A stretch of 14,705 nt of DNA from CAYVAP01 sp964343195 (GTDB lineage: Bacteria; Bacteroidota; Bacteroidia; J057), in the NCBI GenBank assembly GCA_964343195.1, contig CAYFIR010000150.1, positions 1-14,705 of the forward strand. Reading direction: 5' to 3'. Positions 1 to 6,514 of the stretch are shown piece after piece (positions within the stretch are counted from its first letter, which is position 1; every line of letters starts with the position of its first letter). The position numbers and the translations under genes are program-made. The notes under the pieces are model-generated. The model made no database searches. It was not told where the DNA came from and saw only the letters and a list, made by a program, of their open reading frames with translations.

Positions 1-62
1 TCAGAGGTCAGAGGTCAGAGGTCAGAGGTCAGAGGTCAGAGGTCAGAGGTCAGAGGTCAGAG
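1..62. repeat. 7-bp tandem repeat (TCAGAGG)n
   Basis: Eight perfect head-to-tail copies of TCAGAGG occupy positions 1-56, followed by a ninth copy that breaks at its last base (TCAGAGC). The array begins at the window edge, so its full length is unknown. It is non-coding, lies downstream of the minus-strand gene at 196-1521, and runs straight into a longer dispersed repeat. A degenerate version (GAGGTCC twice, then GAG) occurs at 11476-11492 at the start of a related repeat, so the heptamer seems to belong to that repeat family. Confidence 0.95.
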
Positions 63-195
63 CGGTACTGGCATAGCCAAAGCAGGGTTGCGAAATTCTT
101 GTCTTTTCTTCGTCTGACCTCTGACAGTAAAACGGTCTGACAGCGCAGTGGTCTCTCTTCTCGCAGCGCAGCGATCTCTCTTCTGCTCTGACTTC
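57..195. repeat. Dispersed intergenic repeat, copy D
   Basis: This non-coding stretch sits between the tandem heptamer and the stop codon of the gene at 196-1521. Its first 60 or so bases align by eye with 11483-11545 (shared blocks include GTCnGAG, GGTnCT, TAGC, AAA and TCTTnGTCTTTT). Its second part shares CAGCGCAG and GGTCT with 11556-11570. It also repeats itself: CGCAGTGGTCTCTCTTCT is followed by a similar CGCAGCGATCTCTCTTCT. I infer that it is a diverged member of the repeat family also seen at 11476-11649. Confidence 0.6.
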
Positions 196-1521
196 TCAAA
201 ACAGGCCAAAAGTCTGCCCCATATACATCGCCCCGCCAGCGATAGCCAACAGGAATGCCCCGATGCCAGTGTAGATAAACACCTGTCCGGCGGGGCTGGC
301 CATGAAGCCCCGGTTTTCGGCATCCATGCGCTGGAGCCGCTGCGAAAGCTGCCCCATCGTTGTCGTAATCTGCTGACGGGTGATCTCATCCTGGTTGACT
401 CGCTCCAAAAGTTGTGCGTTTATATGAACGCTTTTTTCCTGCAAGGTCTTGACCTCGTCTTTGATCTTGCCCAGATCCTCAGCCAAAGCTTTGGCCATGC
501 GCTCACGATCGGTTCCGTCAATGCTGGCCAGGTACTGGTCCATTTTGAGGTAGGCGGTTTGAGTCCTGTCGTTGAGGGCCTTGATGTTCTCATCGACCAT
601 CACCTCGACCTGCTGATCGACTTTCTGGAAGTGATCCCCCAGTTTTTGGGTAAAGGCCTCGGCCTTTTGCTGGTAGGACTCCAGGTAGGAGACCTGGTGC
701 TGTATGAGTTCGTCGTTGTACTTGACTGTACCCCCGATGCCACGCAATTCCTGCTCCACCGATCTTATCTGCTTGAAGACATCCTTTAGCTCTCGAAAAA
801 GCCTCAGGGTATCGCCCAGGGATTCATTCATTTGCCCCTGATACTGGGCAAACCCATCCTGAAATGCCGCCAGAGAGTCTCTCAGACCTTTCACACTACC
901 TGAAACCGGTGCAGCTTCTGGATGGATGACGCGGGTGCGAAGAAACTGGAAATATTCTTCGATGCCCTGATCCCGTACTTCGCGCCCGGTTTTGAAAACA
1001 TGGTTGCCTCGTACTGTCAAAATCAGGCCAATCGCAGATCCTACCATCCCGACGACAACTCCACCGATGAAGGATTGAATTGCCGCATCACTGACTCCAC
1101 TCATTCCGATTTTGATCAGCCCAATGATCACACCGGTGAAGGTCGCAAACAGACCGATGTACAAAGGTAAGGGCAGGTTGGACTCAATAGCCTCTTCCAT
1201 TGAATCGGACTTATGGATGGCTATTTCCTGCAGACGCTCGCCTTGTGAGGCCCCCTTGTTGCGTTGGAGGTATTCATTGGTCATAACCAATACATCTCGA
1301 AAGCCAGAGCTAAATTGTGGCTGGTCCTTGATCTGTGGAATGGTGGTGGTCCCGGCCTGTTCCAGGTCTACCTGAGCTTCTTCTACAACTTCAAGTTGTG
1401 CAGATCTGGGAAATAGTTTACGCAACCTGTCAATGGCACCCAGGTTTCGGAAAAACACGAAAAACTGCCCGATGATGATCAGGCCAACGATGACTATTTC
1501 TGCAATCAGAATGGGATCCAT
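196..1521 (-). CDS. MotA/TolQ/ExbB-like membrane protein with long coiled coil
   Basis: The protein has 441 residues. A membrane helix lies at about 5-25, a short soluble stretch follows, then paired helices at about 117-139 and 148-170. Next comes a long, charged, helical region (about 175-405) likely to form a coiled coil, and a last helix at about 412-435. The helix pair (LPLYIGLFATFTGVIIGL, then FIGGVVVGMVGSAIGL) resembles the core of the MotA/TolQ/ExbB proton-channel family, whose ExbB members also have one helix, a cytoplasmic stretch, then two helices. The extra coiled coil and C-terminal helix are not typical of ExbB or TolQ. A channel of this family needs a MotB/ExbD-type partner. 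None is visible, although one could lie beyond position 1, downstream in transcription order. The start at 1521 is ATG and places the first helix right at the N-terminus. The family call is moderate; a structural coiled-coil membrane protein is the alternative. Confidence 0.6.
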   Translation of the reverse strand: MDPILIAEIVIVGLIIIGQFFVFFRNLGAIDRLRKLFPRSAQLEVVEEAQVDLEQAGTTTIPQIKDQPQFSSGFRDVLVMTNEYLQRNKGASQGERLQEIAIHKSDSMEEAIESNLPLPLYIGLFATFTGVIIGLIKIGMSGVSDAAIQSFIGGVVVGMVGSAIGLILTVRGNHVFKTGREVRDQGIEEYFQFLRTRVIHPEAAPVSGSVKGLRDSLAAFQDGFAQYQGQMNESLGDTLRLFRELKDVFKQIRSVEQELRGIGGTVKYNDELIQHQVSYLESYQQKAEAFTQKLGDHFQKVDQQVEVMVDENIKALNDRTQTAYLKMDQYLASIDGTDRERMAKALAEDLGKIKDEVKTLQEKSVHINAQLLERVNQDEITRQQITTTMGQLSQRLQRMDAENRGFMASPAGQVFIYTGIGAFLLAIAGGAMYMGQTFGLF

Positions 1522-1879
1522 AGGGTATTGCTATAAGTGAAAGGAAAGGGCGGAGGAGAAAAGGTGGTAGGTGGTAAATTCCCTCTTAGGGATGGTGGTG
1601 GTTGGGATTGAAGAAGAGGGAAAATTAACTTTCCCCATGACCCGCCCTTTATGAATTTAGCTGATTTTCAGGAGAAAACAGTAATTAGGACGTACCTGCA
1701 GCCCAAAAGGTTCCTCCTGCCAGTGTACAATCACCGCCAGGAGGCCAAAAATGTTCAGGGTGGGAAAATGCTTTTCATTTTGGGAGAAATCGCCATTCCT
1801 CAACCGACTACCCATTCAGCTATTCTAAGGCGGACTTTATCCAAAATAGCACTCATTTCCAAGCGCTATGGCATGTCAG
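1522..1879. other. Intergenic region upstream of the MotA-like gene
   Basis: About 360 bases with no convincing gene. It must hold the promoter of the minus-strand gene starting at 1521, but I could not find a clear TAnnTTTG element there. A small dyad, GGGAAA-6-TTTCCC, sits at 1618-1635, roughly 100 bases before the start codon, and could be an operator or chance. An 80-codon open frame on the plus strand (1651-1893) has no recognisable family, signal or promoter, and I do not call it a gene. Confidence 0.5.
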
Positions 1880-2117
1880 TAGTCAGAGACTAGAAGACGG
1901 TGGGTGTCGGCTCAGAGAGCCTAACCAGCCCGTCCTTATGGACGGAAAACTGTTTAGAACCGTATAGCGGTTTCGCTCGTGAGTCCTGTACTGTCGAAGA
2001 TCCCGATCATGGATACCGCATAGCGTTAGAATCGGGGAGCGAAGTCGAAGTATCAGCCGAAGGGTATGAAGGGCTCAAACAGCGATTCGCCTCCATATAC
2101 TCATATACTTCATACCT
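1880..2117 (-). repeat. Composite dispersed repeat, copy B
   Basis: This non-coding repeat lies just downstream of the stop of the gene at 2138-2701. Positions 1979-2052 match 11576-11649 in opposite orientation: 74 bases, 9 mismatches by my count, no gaps. Positions 2055-2117, read on the minus strand, match 10448-10510 read on the plus strand, with about ten mismatches. Copy B is therefore a mosaic of two modules that lie apart elsewhere. Small hairpins are present: CCGTCC-TTAT-GGACGG (1930-1945), AACCG-5-CGGTT (1958-1972), and GGTATGAAG (2063-2071) with CTTCATACC (2108-2116). The 11-mer CCGTATAGCGG at 1960-1970 recurs as its exact reverse complement within 11576-11649. Confidence 0.85.
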
Positions 2118-2137
2118 GTATAACTCCGCCCGACTAC

Positions 2138-2701
2138 CTATTCATCTTCCGCCTTCAATTGCTGCAATAGGCCCTCCAGCCGGGTAAGTTTGTGGTTTTG
2201 ACGTTTGCGCCCCCACCATCCGGCCAGGAACATCCAGCCGATGGTCAAGCCTGATCCCAGGAGAAAATACACCAACGAATGCTGCCCTACCGAGATCCAC
2301 AAGCCAGCAATGATGCTGAAGGTAAGCCCTGGCATATATACCCGGTGTAGGAAGTTTTGCAGGCGCAGTGCCACCTTGCGCTGTTCATCCAAAGTCTCAT
2401 GGAGGCTCTGTTGATAGCGCCGCCCCAGGCGTCGCAGGTAGCGCCCTGCCCTAGCCAGGGAAAAGATCAGAAATAAGGCGATGGCCAACGGTGGCAGGGC
2501 ATCTTCGGAGGGATAAAAGCGGTAGCAGAGGTACCCCATGAACAAAACCGTCAGGGATATGAGTCCAAAAGCCAGGTACTGCTCGAATCGTTCGCGGCGC
2601 TGCCAGGCTTCTGCCTGACGGATGAGTTGCGCAGCTTCGGGCTTATGCTCCGGCTGGGCTTTTGACCAGAGGTCTTCGAAGGAAGAATCAGGCTGTTTCA
2701 T
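2138..2701 (-). CDS. Four-helix membrane protein coupled to ECF sigma factor, candidate sigma regulator
   Basis: The protein has 187 residues: a hydrophilic, charged N-terminus of about 40 residues, two membrane helices (about 43-62 and 68-85), a basic helical linker (about 86-120, rich in Arg and Gln), two more helices (about 124-141 and 145-165), and a short charged tail. I recognise no named domain. Its ATG overlaps the last 14 bases of the sigma-factor gene, so translation is probably coupled. ECF sigma genes are often followed by a membrane-bound anti-sigma factor, and the cytoplasmic N-terminus could fill that role, but the sequence lacks the zinc-binding HxxxCxxC motif of classical ZAS anti-sigma factors. 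The regulator role is inferred from position only. Repeat B begins about 20 bases after the stop codon. Confidence 0.8.
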   Translation of the reverse strand: MKQPDSSFEDLWSKAQPEHKPEAAQLIRQAEAWQRRERFEQYLAFGLISLTVLFMGYLCYRFYPSEDALPPLAIALFLIFSLARAGRYLRRLGRRYQQSLHETLDEQRKVALRLQNFLHRVYMPGLTFSIIAGLWISVGQHSLVYFLLGSGLTIGWMFLAGWWGRKRQNHKLTRLEGLLQQLKAEDE

Positions 2702-3176
2702 GTTGAAAGGATTGAGCGAGTCGTTTTTTGATGCGGTGGATGCGTACCCTGAGGCTGTTTTCGGAGGCGCCCAGGGTATCGGCGATTTCGGGGTAAGGGA
2801 CCTGCTCCAGGACCAGCGAAATGGTCAAGCGGTCGGTTTCGGGTAACTGGCTGATGTGGTGGTAAAGCTGGGCCACGCGGGGATCTTCCTCGGTGGTGTC
2901 ATCGGCCAGGCTGGCCTCAGGCCCCAGGGATTGCAGGGGAATGCGTCGCTTTCGCTTTTCCATCAGACAGGTATTGACAGCGATGCGGTAGAGCCAGGTG
3001 CGGGCCTTGCTGCGGCCTTCGAAACGATCCCAGGCTTTCCAGGCTCGGATAAAGACCTCCTGGGTCAGGTCTGCCGCCTGCTCTGCGTCTCCACAATATC
3101 CCCGGCAAACTCGGTAGATGCCGTCATAGCTGGCTTCGTACAGCTCCGAGAAGTCGGCGTCAGTTTGTGGGGGCAT
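2688..3176 (-). CDS. ECF-type RNA polymerase sigma factor
   Basis: At 162 residues this has the normal length and layout of an extracytoplasmic-function sigma-70 factor. Region 2 lies at about 10-75, with the DLTQEVFIRAWK core-binding helix and the RTWLYRIAVNTC segment that recognises the -10 element. After a linker of about 30 residues, region 4 lies at about 108-157, with a helix-turn-helix around YPEIADTLGASENSLRVRIHRIKKRL. There is no N-terminal or C-terminal extension. It starts inside the last 17 bases of the upstream hydrolase gene and ends 14 bases inside the downstream membrane-protein gene. The three genes therefore form a tight overlapping unit. The sigma factor may control its own operon, but I could not identify its target promoter here. 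Confidence 0.95.
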   Translation of the reverse strand: MPPQTDADFSELYEASYDGIYRVCRGYCGDAEQAADLTQEVFIRAWKAWDRFEGRSKARTWLYRIAVNTCLMEKRKRRIPLQSLGPEASLADDTTEEDPRVAQLYHHISQLPETDRLTISLVLEQVPYPEIADTLGASENSLRVRIHRIKKRLAQSFQHETA

Positions 3177-4017
3177 GGCTTTTCAGGAAAGTTTGAAGGT
3201 GGGACAAAAACCAGTCGGGGTCATCCAGCATGATGAAATGCAGTGCCTCTGGGTGATAGGCAAACGTGACCTGTGGGAGCTGGGCATACTGGCCTTTCCA
3301 AATGGCCATGGTGCTGGCTTCTCCCATGCCACGTGCCACCATCGACAGCGTGGGACAAGCTACGTGATTGAGCGAATCGCGCAGGTCGGTGTTGTAAAAC
3401 TCGGCGAAGAGGTATCCATACGCCTGCCGGTCTGCCTCCTGAGCCCAATTGGCCACCCAATGGGCATCATCTTCATTACTGACCATGGTACGCGCCGCCT
3501 GAAAGGCTGTGTTGGCGAAGGTGGCGCTGTCCATGGCCTGGTACTGCCCGGCTGCCTGGGCAGGATCCATCTGCTGGGGATTGGGAGACCAGGCTGCTGC
3601 CAGATAAGGCAGAGCATCGACACTCACCAGTGCTTCGAATCCCTCGGGATATCGAGCCGCCACGGCCAGGCTCAAAAAGCCTCCAATGCTGTGCCCGACC
3701 AGGATTGGGGTCGCTGCCTCCTGCTGGCAATAGTCCCACAGTGCGTTCAGGGTACCTTCCAGCAATGCAGTATCTGGGCCGAGTTCCCCTTCAAACTGAT
3801 GCAGGGTCAGGAGGTGGCAGCGATATTGCCCTGCAAGGGCCTGGGCCGTCTCCTCCCATACTTCTCCACGGCATCCATAGCCTGGGATGAAGATCAGGTC
3901 TTGCCCATTGCCGATGATTTTGGCTGACAACCATGTCTCATAATTTCCCCTATCCAATGGACCCTGTGCCCAGGCCATGGAGCTGAGCAACGAGCAAAAA
4001 AGAATTAGGTGCCTCAT
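3160..4017 (-). CDS. Secreted alpha/beta hydrolase, first gene of sigma-factor operon
   Basis: The 285-residue protein begins with a Sec signal peptide (residues 1-17, AWA before the likely cleavage site), so it acts outside the cytoplasm. The alpha/beta-hydrolase fold is shown by the oxyanion-hole region LIFIPGYG (41-48), the nucleophile elbow GHSIGG with Ser110, and His260 in EALHFIMLDDPDWF, which matches the usual catalytic His context near the C-terminus. The acid normally found in a GxxD motif after CPTL (221-224) is not obvious: the sequence reads VARGMGEAS, leaving Glu233 or Asp134 (SVDALP) as candidates. The substrate cannot be told; an esterase, lipase or lactonase is possible. The last 17 bases overlap the ECF sigma-factor gene, an odd partner for a secreted enzyme. 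It lies 95 bases downstream of the SMP-30-like gene. Confidence 0.85.
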   Translation of the reverse strand: MRHLILFCSLLSSMAWAQGPLDRGNYETWLSAKIIGNGQDLIFIPGYGCRGEVWEETAQALAGQYRCHLLTLHQFEGELGPDTALLEGTLNALWDYCQQEAATPILVGHSIGGFLSLAVAARYPEGFEALVSVDALPYLAAAWSPNPQQMDPAQAAGQYQAMDSATFANTAFQAARTMVSNEDDAHWVANWAQEADRQAYGYLFAEFYNTDLRDSLNHVACPTLSMVARGMGEASTMAIWKGQYAQLPQVTFAYHPEALHFIMLDDPDWFLSHLQTFLKSHAPTN

Positions 4018-4112
4018 AATTTGGTGTTTTTCCCCTTTGATGCACCTTGCCCGGAATTATTACATCTCAATGGAAAAACGGCCCGTTGCGGCTCCTGAGA
4101 AAACGTGTGAAC

Positions 4113-5162
4113 TTAGGAAATCGGTACCCTGAGCAATAGGCTGTCTGCCGTCATGTACAGGTATCCTGGTCCTAATGCGCAATTTGCAGTCGGAAGTCCC
4201 GTGCGTATCGTCCCCAGGTGTTCTCCCTCAGGTGAAATTACCCAGACTCCTCCGGGACCGGTGGCGTAGATGGTTCCATCTGATTTGACTTTGAGACCAT
4301 CTGGTAGCCCCGGGTTGTCACGGCCCACCAGCGGGGTCGCGTCGATCTGCCACTTCAGGCCGGTAGGGTTTCCTTTTTCGTCCAGGGAATAGGCTACCCA
4401 CATCGCCTTACCGGGATCAGAGTTGGCGACATACAGCGTCCTGCCGTCTGGCGAGAGGGCGATACCATTGGGACGGGTCAGGGTATCGGTGACCAAATGC
4501 ACCACTGCCGTTTCATCTACCCGGTACACTCCCTGAAAGTCAATCTCTTTATCTGGACTCTCCATTTGTCCAATCAGGCCATAGGGAGGATCGGTGAAGA
4601 ATACCTGACCACCACTGTCAACGCAGAGGTCATTGGGGCTGTTGAAGCGCTTGCCTTCGTATGTTTCTGCTATTGAAACGAACTCGGCAGCAGGGTTTTC
4701 CGGTGAACCCAGCATGGCAGCTACCCGCCGGTCTCCATGTTGACACAGTAATAGTCCGCCTTTGGTGCTCAATGCCAAACCATTTGATCCTGGCTCCCCT
4801 CCCCGTGGAGTATCGCCTGTATATCCCGAAGGTTCCAGCCATACGGTGGCTTCGGTTTCTCCTTCTTTCCAGCTATAAACCCGGTTCTGGGGCACATCAC
4901 TGAAAACGAGCCTGGACTCTGTGGGGAGCCAAAGGGGGCCTTCACTCCACTCAAACCCGGAGGCGAGGACTTCTATTTTTCCCTCAGCCTGTACATGATC
5001 CCAAAACTTTTCCTGCTTAGGCTCAAGCGACCCTCGGGAAGGGTAAGGAGAAGTAGCATCGTTCGCTTGTTGGGACTGTGTTTGGGGCTTCCCGGCACAT
5101 GAGGTCAGTAAAGCGACTAAAAATCCAAGGATAATTAGTTGGAGTTGGCGACGTAGTTTCAT
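4113..5162 (-). CDS. SMP-30/gluconolactonase-family lipoprotein
   Basis: The chosen ATG (5162) gives 349 residues starting MKLRRQ, a hydrophobic stretch and a lipobox ALLTSC (Cys22). An in-frame TTG at 5186 would only add eight residues before this signal, so I reject it. The body is a six-bladed beta-propeller of the SMP-30/gluconolactonase/LRE family. The three metal ligands known from this family are in place: Glu74 in SEGPLW, Asn232 in RPNGIALSPDG, and Asp288 in LPDGLKVKSDG. FNSPNDL (about 173-179) and TDPPYG (190-195) are further family hallmarks. Such enzymes open sugar lactones or related esters. Being lipid-anchored, it would act in the periplasm or on the outer membrane. It follows the hydrolase-like gene at 5223-6002 by 60 bases and may be co-transcribed with it, besides having a promoter candidate of its own. 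Confidence 0.92.
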   Translation of the reverse strand: MKLRRQLQLIILGFLVALLTSCAGKPQTQSQQANDATSPYPSRGSLEPKQEKFWDHVQAEGKIEVLASGFEWSEGPLWLPTESRLVFSDVPQNRVYSWKEGETEATVWLEPSGYTGDTPRGGEPGSNGLALSTKGGLLLCQHGDRRVAAMLGSPENPAAEFVSIAETYEGKRFNSPNDLCVDSGGQVFFTDPPYGLIGQMESPDKEIDFQGVYRVDETAVVHLVTDTLTRPNGIALSPDGRTLYVANSDPGKAMWVAYSLDEKGNPTGLKWQIDATPLVGRDNPGLPDGLKVKSDGTIYATGPGGVWVISPEGEHLGTIRTGLPTANCALGPGYLYMTADSLLLRVPIS

Positions 5163-5183
5163 AGGTAGTTTTGATACTTGGAT

Positions 5184-5216
5184 CAAAATCTACGAATGGT
5201 GGTCTTTAGACCCAAA
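5184..5216 (-). promoter_or_regulatory. Candidate promoter with spacer dyad, upstream of SMP-30-like gene
   Basis: On the minus strand TTTG (5216-5213), a 20-base spacer and TAGATTTTG (5192-5184) resemble the Bacteroidota promoter, with one extra base in the second box. The spacer contains the dyad GGTCT-TT-AGACC (5201-5212), placed where a repressor could block polymerase. It lies in the 60-base gap behind the upstream gene and would start transcription shortly before the ATG at 5162. Evidence is by eye only. Confidence 0.35.
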
Positions 5217-5222
5217 TTTCTC

Positions 5223-6002
5223 TTATCTCATGGCGGTAGGCGCCTGTGAGTTCACCAGTATGGTTGCGACCTGCTCAAGGGCTTTGCTCCGTGCAAACTG
5301 GTTATTAATCCTGGAGTCGGCATTGCGATCTCCGAGGATAAATCCCTGCTCGGCCTCTTCGTAGATAACCGGAACAAATATCTTATTGGAAGCCAGCATG
5401 TAGCGGTTCAGGTGGGCAATCTCCCCTCTGATTCCGGAATTGAGCCCTCCGTAAAATCCATAAACGGGTGCGGTTATCCGTGAGCAGTAAGCGGCTAATT
5501 TGGGGCCCTTGCCATCAAAAAGAATCAATAATTCGGGCAATCTGCTCCTCGTGGCCAATTCAAATGCCTGGGTAGCCCCCCATCCAGTTCCCATCAGCAC
5601 CAGTTTTCCCGATTCTCCTTTTTCGGATGCAACAGATGCGAGCAGCCCCTCGATCATCATGTTGATTTCAGTACTGGGTACCTGAGCGAGCCTCGCATTG
5701 GTTGCTCTCTGCCCTCTCAGGGCCGCTTCAAAATCAGGAACGATAACAGGATACCCAAGAGAAGACAGTTGTTCAGCCAATTCCAAAGTAGGCTGGTCCA
5801 GCCCGGAAAGATCCGGAAGTAGTACAATCACATGGGAATTAGTCTCAACCTCAGGTCTAAAGACTTGATAGGGAATTAAATCACTACCATTGCCTGTATC
5901 CAGCGCCTGAGCATCAGTAGTTTGCCCGAATGTCCCTGAGATCAGCATCCACGGGAGAAGAAAAGCCAGGGCAATCTTGAGGGTAGTGGTTTTGAAATAC
6001 AT
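5223..6002 (-). CDS. Secreted dienelactone-hydrolase-like protein lacking the catalytic triad
   Basis: The protein has 259 residues with a Sec signal peptide (about 1-26, ending GTFG before Gln27). The alpha/beta-hydrolase layout of the dienelactone hydrolase family is clear: VIVLLPDLSGL (58-68), LSSLGYPVIVPDF (79-91), the elbow LVLMGTGWGATQAF (134-147), PVYGFYGGLNSGI (179-191) and YEEAEQGF (214-221). In active members these three motifs carry the nucleophile Cys or Ser (GxCxG), Asp (GGxDxxI) and His (GxHGF). Here the same positions are Gly140, Asn188 and Gln219. I checked the codons on the minus strand: GGA, AAT and CAG. It therefore looks like a pseudoenzyme, perhaps a binding or sensing protein. 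It has an intact frame and a good promoter, and lies 60 bases upstream of the SMP-30-like lipoprotein gene, which suggests a joint role in lactone or ester metabolism. Confidence 0.85.
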   Translation of the reverse strand: MYFKTTTLKIALAFLLPWMLISGTFGQTTDAQALDTGNGSDLIPYQVFRPEVETNSHVIVLLPDLSGLDQPTLELAEQLSSLGYPVIVPDFEAALRGQRATNARLAQVPSTEINMMIEGLLASVASEKGESGKLVLMGTGWGATQAFELATRSRLPELLILFDGKGPKLAAYCSRITAPVYGFYGGLNSGIRGEIAHLNRYMLASNKIFVPVIYEEAEQGFILGDRNADSRINNQFARSKALEQVATILVNSQAPTAMR

Positions 6003-6040
6003 GGCGTTAATAATCGACAGTGTTTATTTGGTTGACGATT

Positions 6041-6070
6041 CAAATATATTGCCAATTCAGGCCATCTCAA
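6041..6070 (-). promoter_or_regulatory. Bacteroidota-type promoter for the 5223-6002 gene
   Basis: Read on the minus strand, TTGA (6070-6067), an 18-base spacer and TATATTTG (6048-6041) match the Bacteroidota primary sigma consensus, with the second box perfect (TAnnTTTG). Transcription would start roughly 30 bases before the ATG at 6002. It drives the dead-hydrolase gene and perhaps the SMP-30-like gene after it. Confidence 0.65.
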
Positions 6071-6411
6071 TCCCAACAATGACTGTCAATTAACCCGTCA
6101 CTTATAGCTGATTTACTTCTAACAATAAAATTTCAGACATTTCACATTAGTAAATCTCCAATACCTGAAAGCGAACACAAACCACACAACCAACTCACCA
6201 ACAGATATTTACACCCCATAAACAATGATGTCATTCCCTTTAGATTAAATAACCACAACGAAACAAAGCCGCCAATTACTTCACAAAATGTATTAAACAC
6301 ACCTCAGATCAAATGCGAATTAAAAATATCCATAAAAATACAGGGTTTTTCGCTCAACGTACCGCCTTCAAAGGATTGGGGATCTCATAGGCTCATTCAA
6401 TGACCATATGG
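6071..6411. other. AT-rich divergent intergenic region
   Basis: This stretch lies between two divergently transcribed units, whose promoter candidates flank it at 6041-6070 and 6412-6443. It is noticeably richer in A and T than its neighbours. I see no open frame with a signal, no repeat shared with the rest of the window and no strong hairpin. It probably contains upstream regulatory sites, or an untranslated RNA that I cannot recognise. Confidence 0.5.
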
Positions 6412-6443
6412 TTGGACACACAGTAGAATGCCCCATAATTTTG
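6412..6443 (+). promoter_or_regulatory. Bacteroidota-type promoter for lipoprotein-permease operon
   Basis: TTGG (6412-6415), a 20-base spacer and TAATTTTG (6436-6443) fit the Bacteroidota consensus, with a perfect TAnnTTTG box. Transcription would begin near 6448-6450, leaving a leader of about 65 bases before the ATG at 6515. No terminator is visible before the permease gene, so the promoter should serve both genes. Confidence 0.65.
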
Positions 6444-6514
6444 ATTAATTTAGCCGGGATACCAGTTAAAAGCCTATTTTGGTCCACCTGATCCACTCTA
6501 TTCCTTTGATACAA

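Noticed and set aside
1..62. CRISPR-like array
   Set aside because: The repeated unit is 7 bases with no spacers, and no cas gene is present.
196..1521. Zorya defence component ZorA
   Set aside because: A MotA-like core plus coiled coil invites the comparison, but no ZorB, ZorC, ZorD or ZorE gene is visible and the helix arrangement is closer to ExbB plus an extra C-terminal helix.
1651..1893. 80-codon plus-strand open frame upstream of the MotA-like gene
   Set aside because: No recognisable family, signal or promoter. It ends next to repeat sequence and looks like an accidental open frame.
1900..2187. 95-codon plus-strand open frame
   Set aside because: It runs through dispersed repeat B and into the 3' end of the real minus-strand gene at 2138-2701, so it is not a credible gene.
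5163..5186. TTG start eight codons upstream for the SMP-30-like protein
   Set aside because: It adds residues ahead of a complete lipoprotein signal that begins at the ATG at 5162, and it falls within the candidate promoter box.
6003..6514. Small RNA or riboswitch in the AT-rich divergent spacer
   Set aside because: No strong hairpin, terminator or known riboswitch core could be recognised by eye; only promoters are supported.
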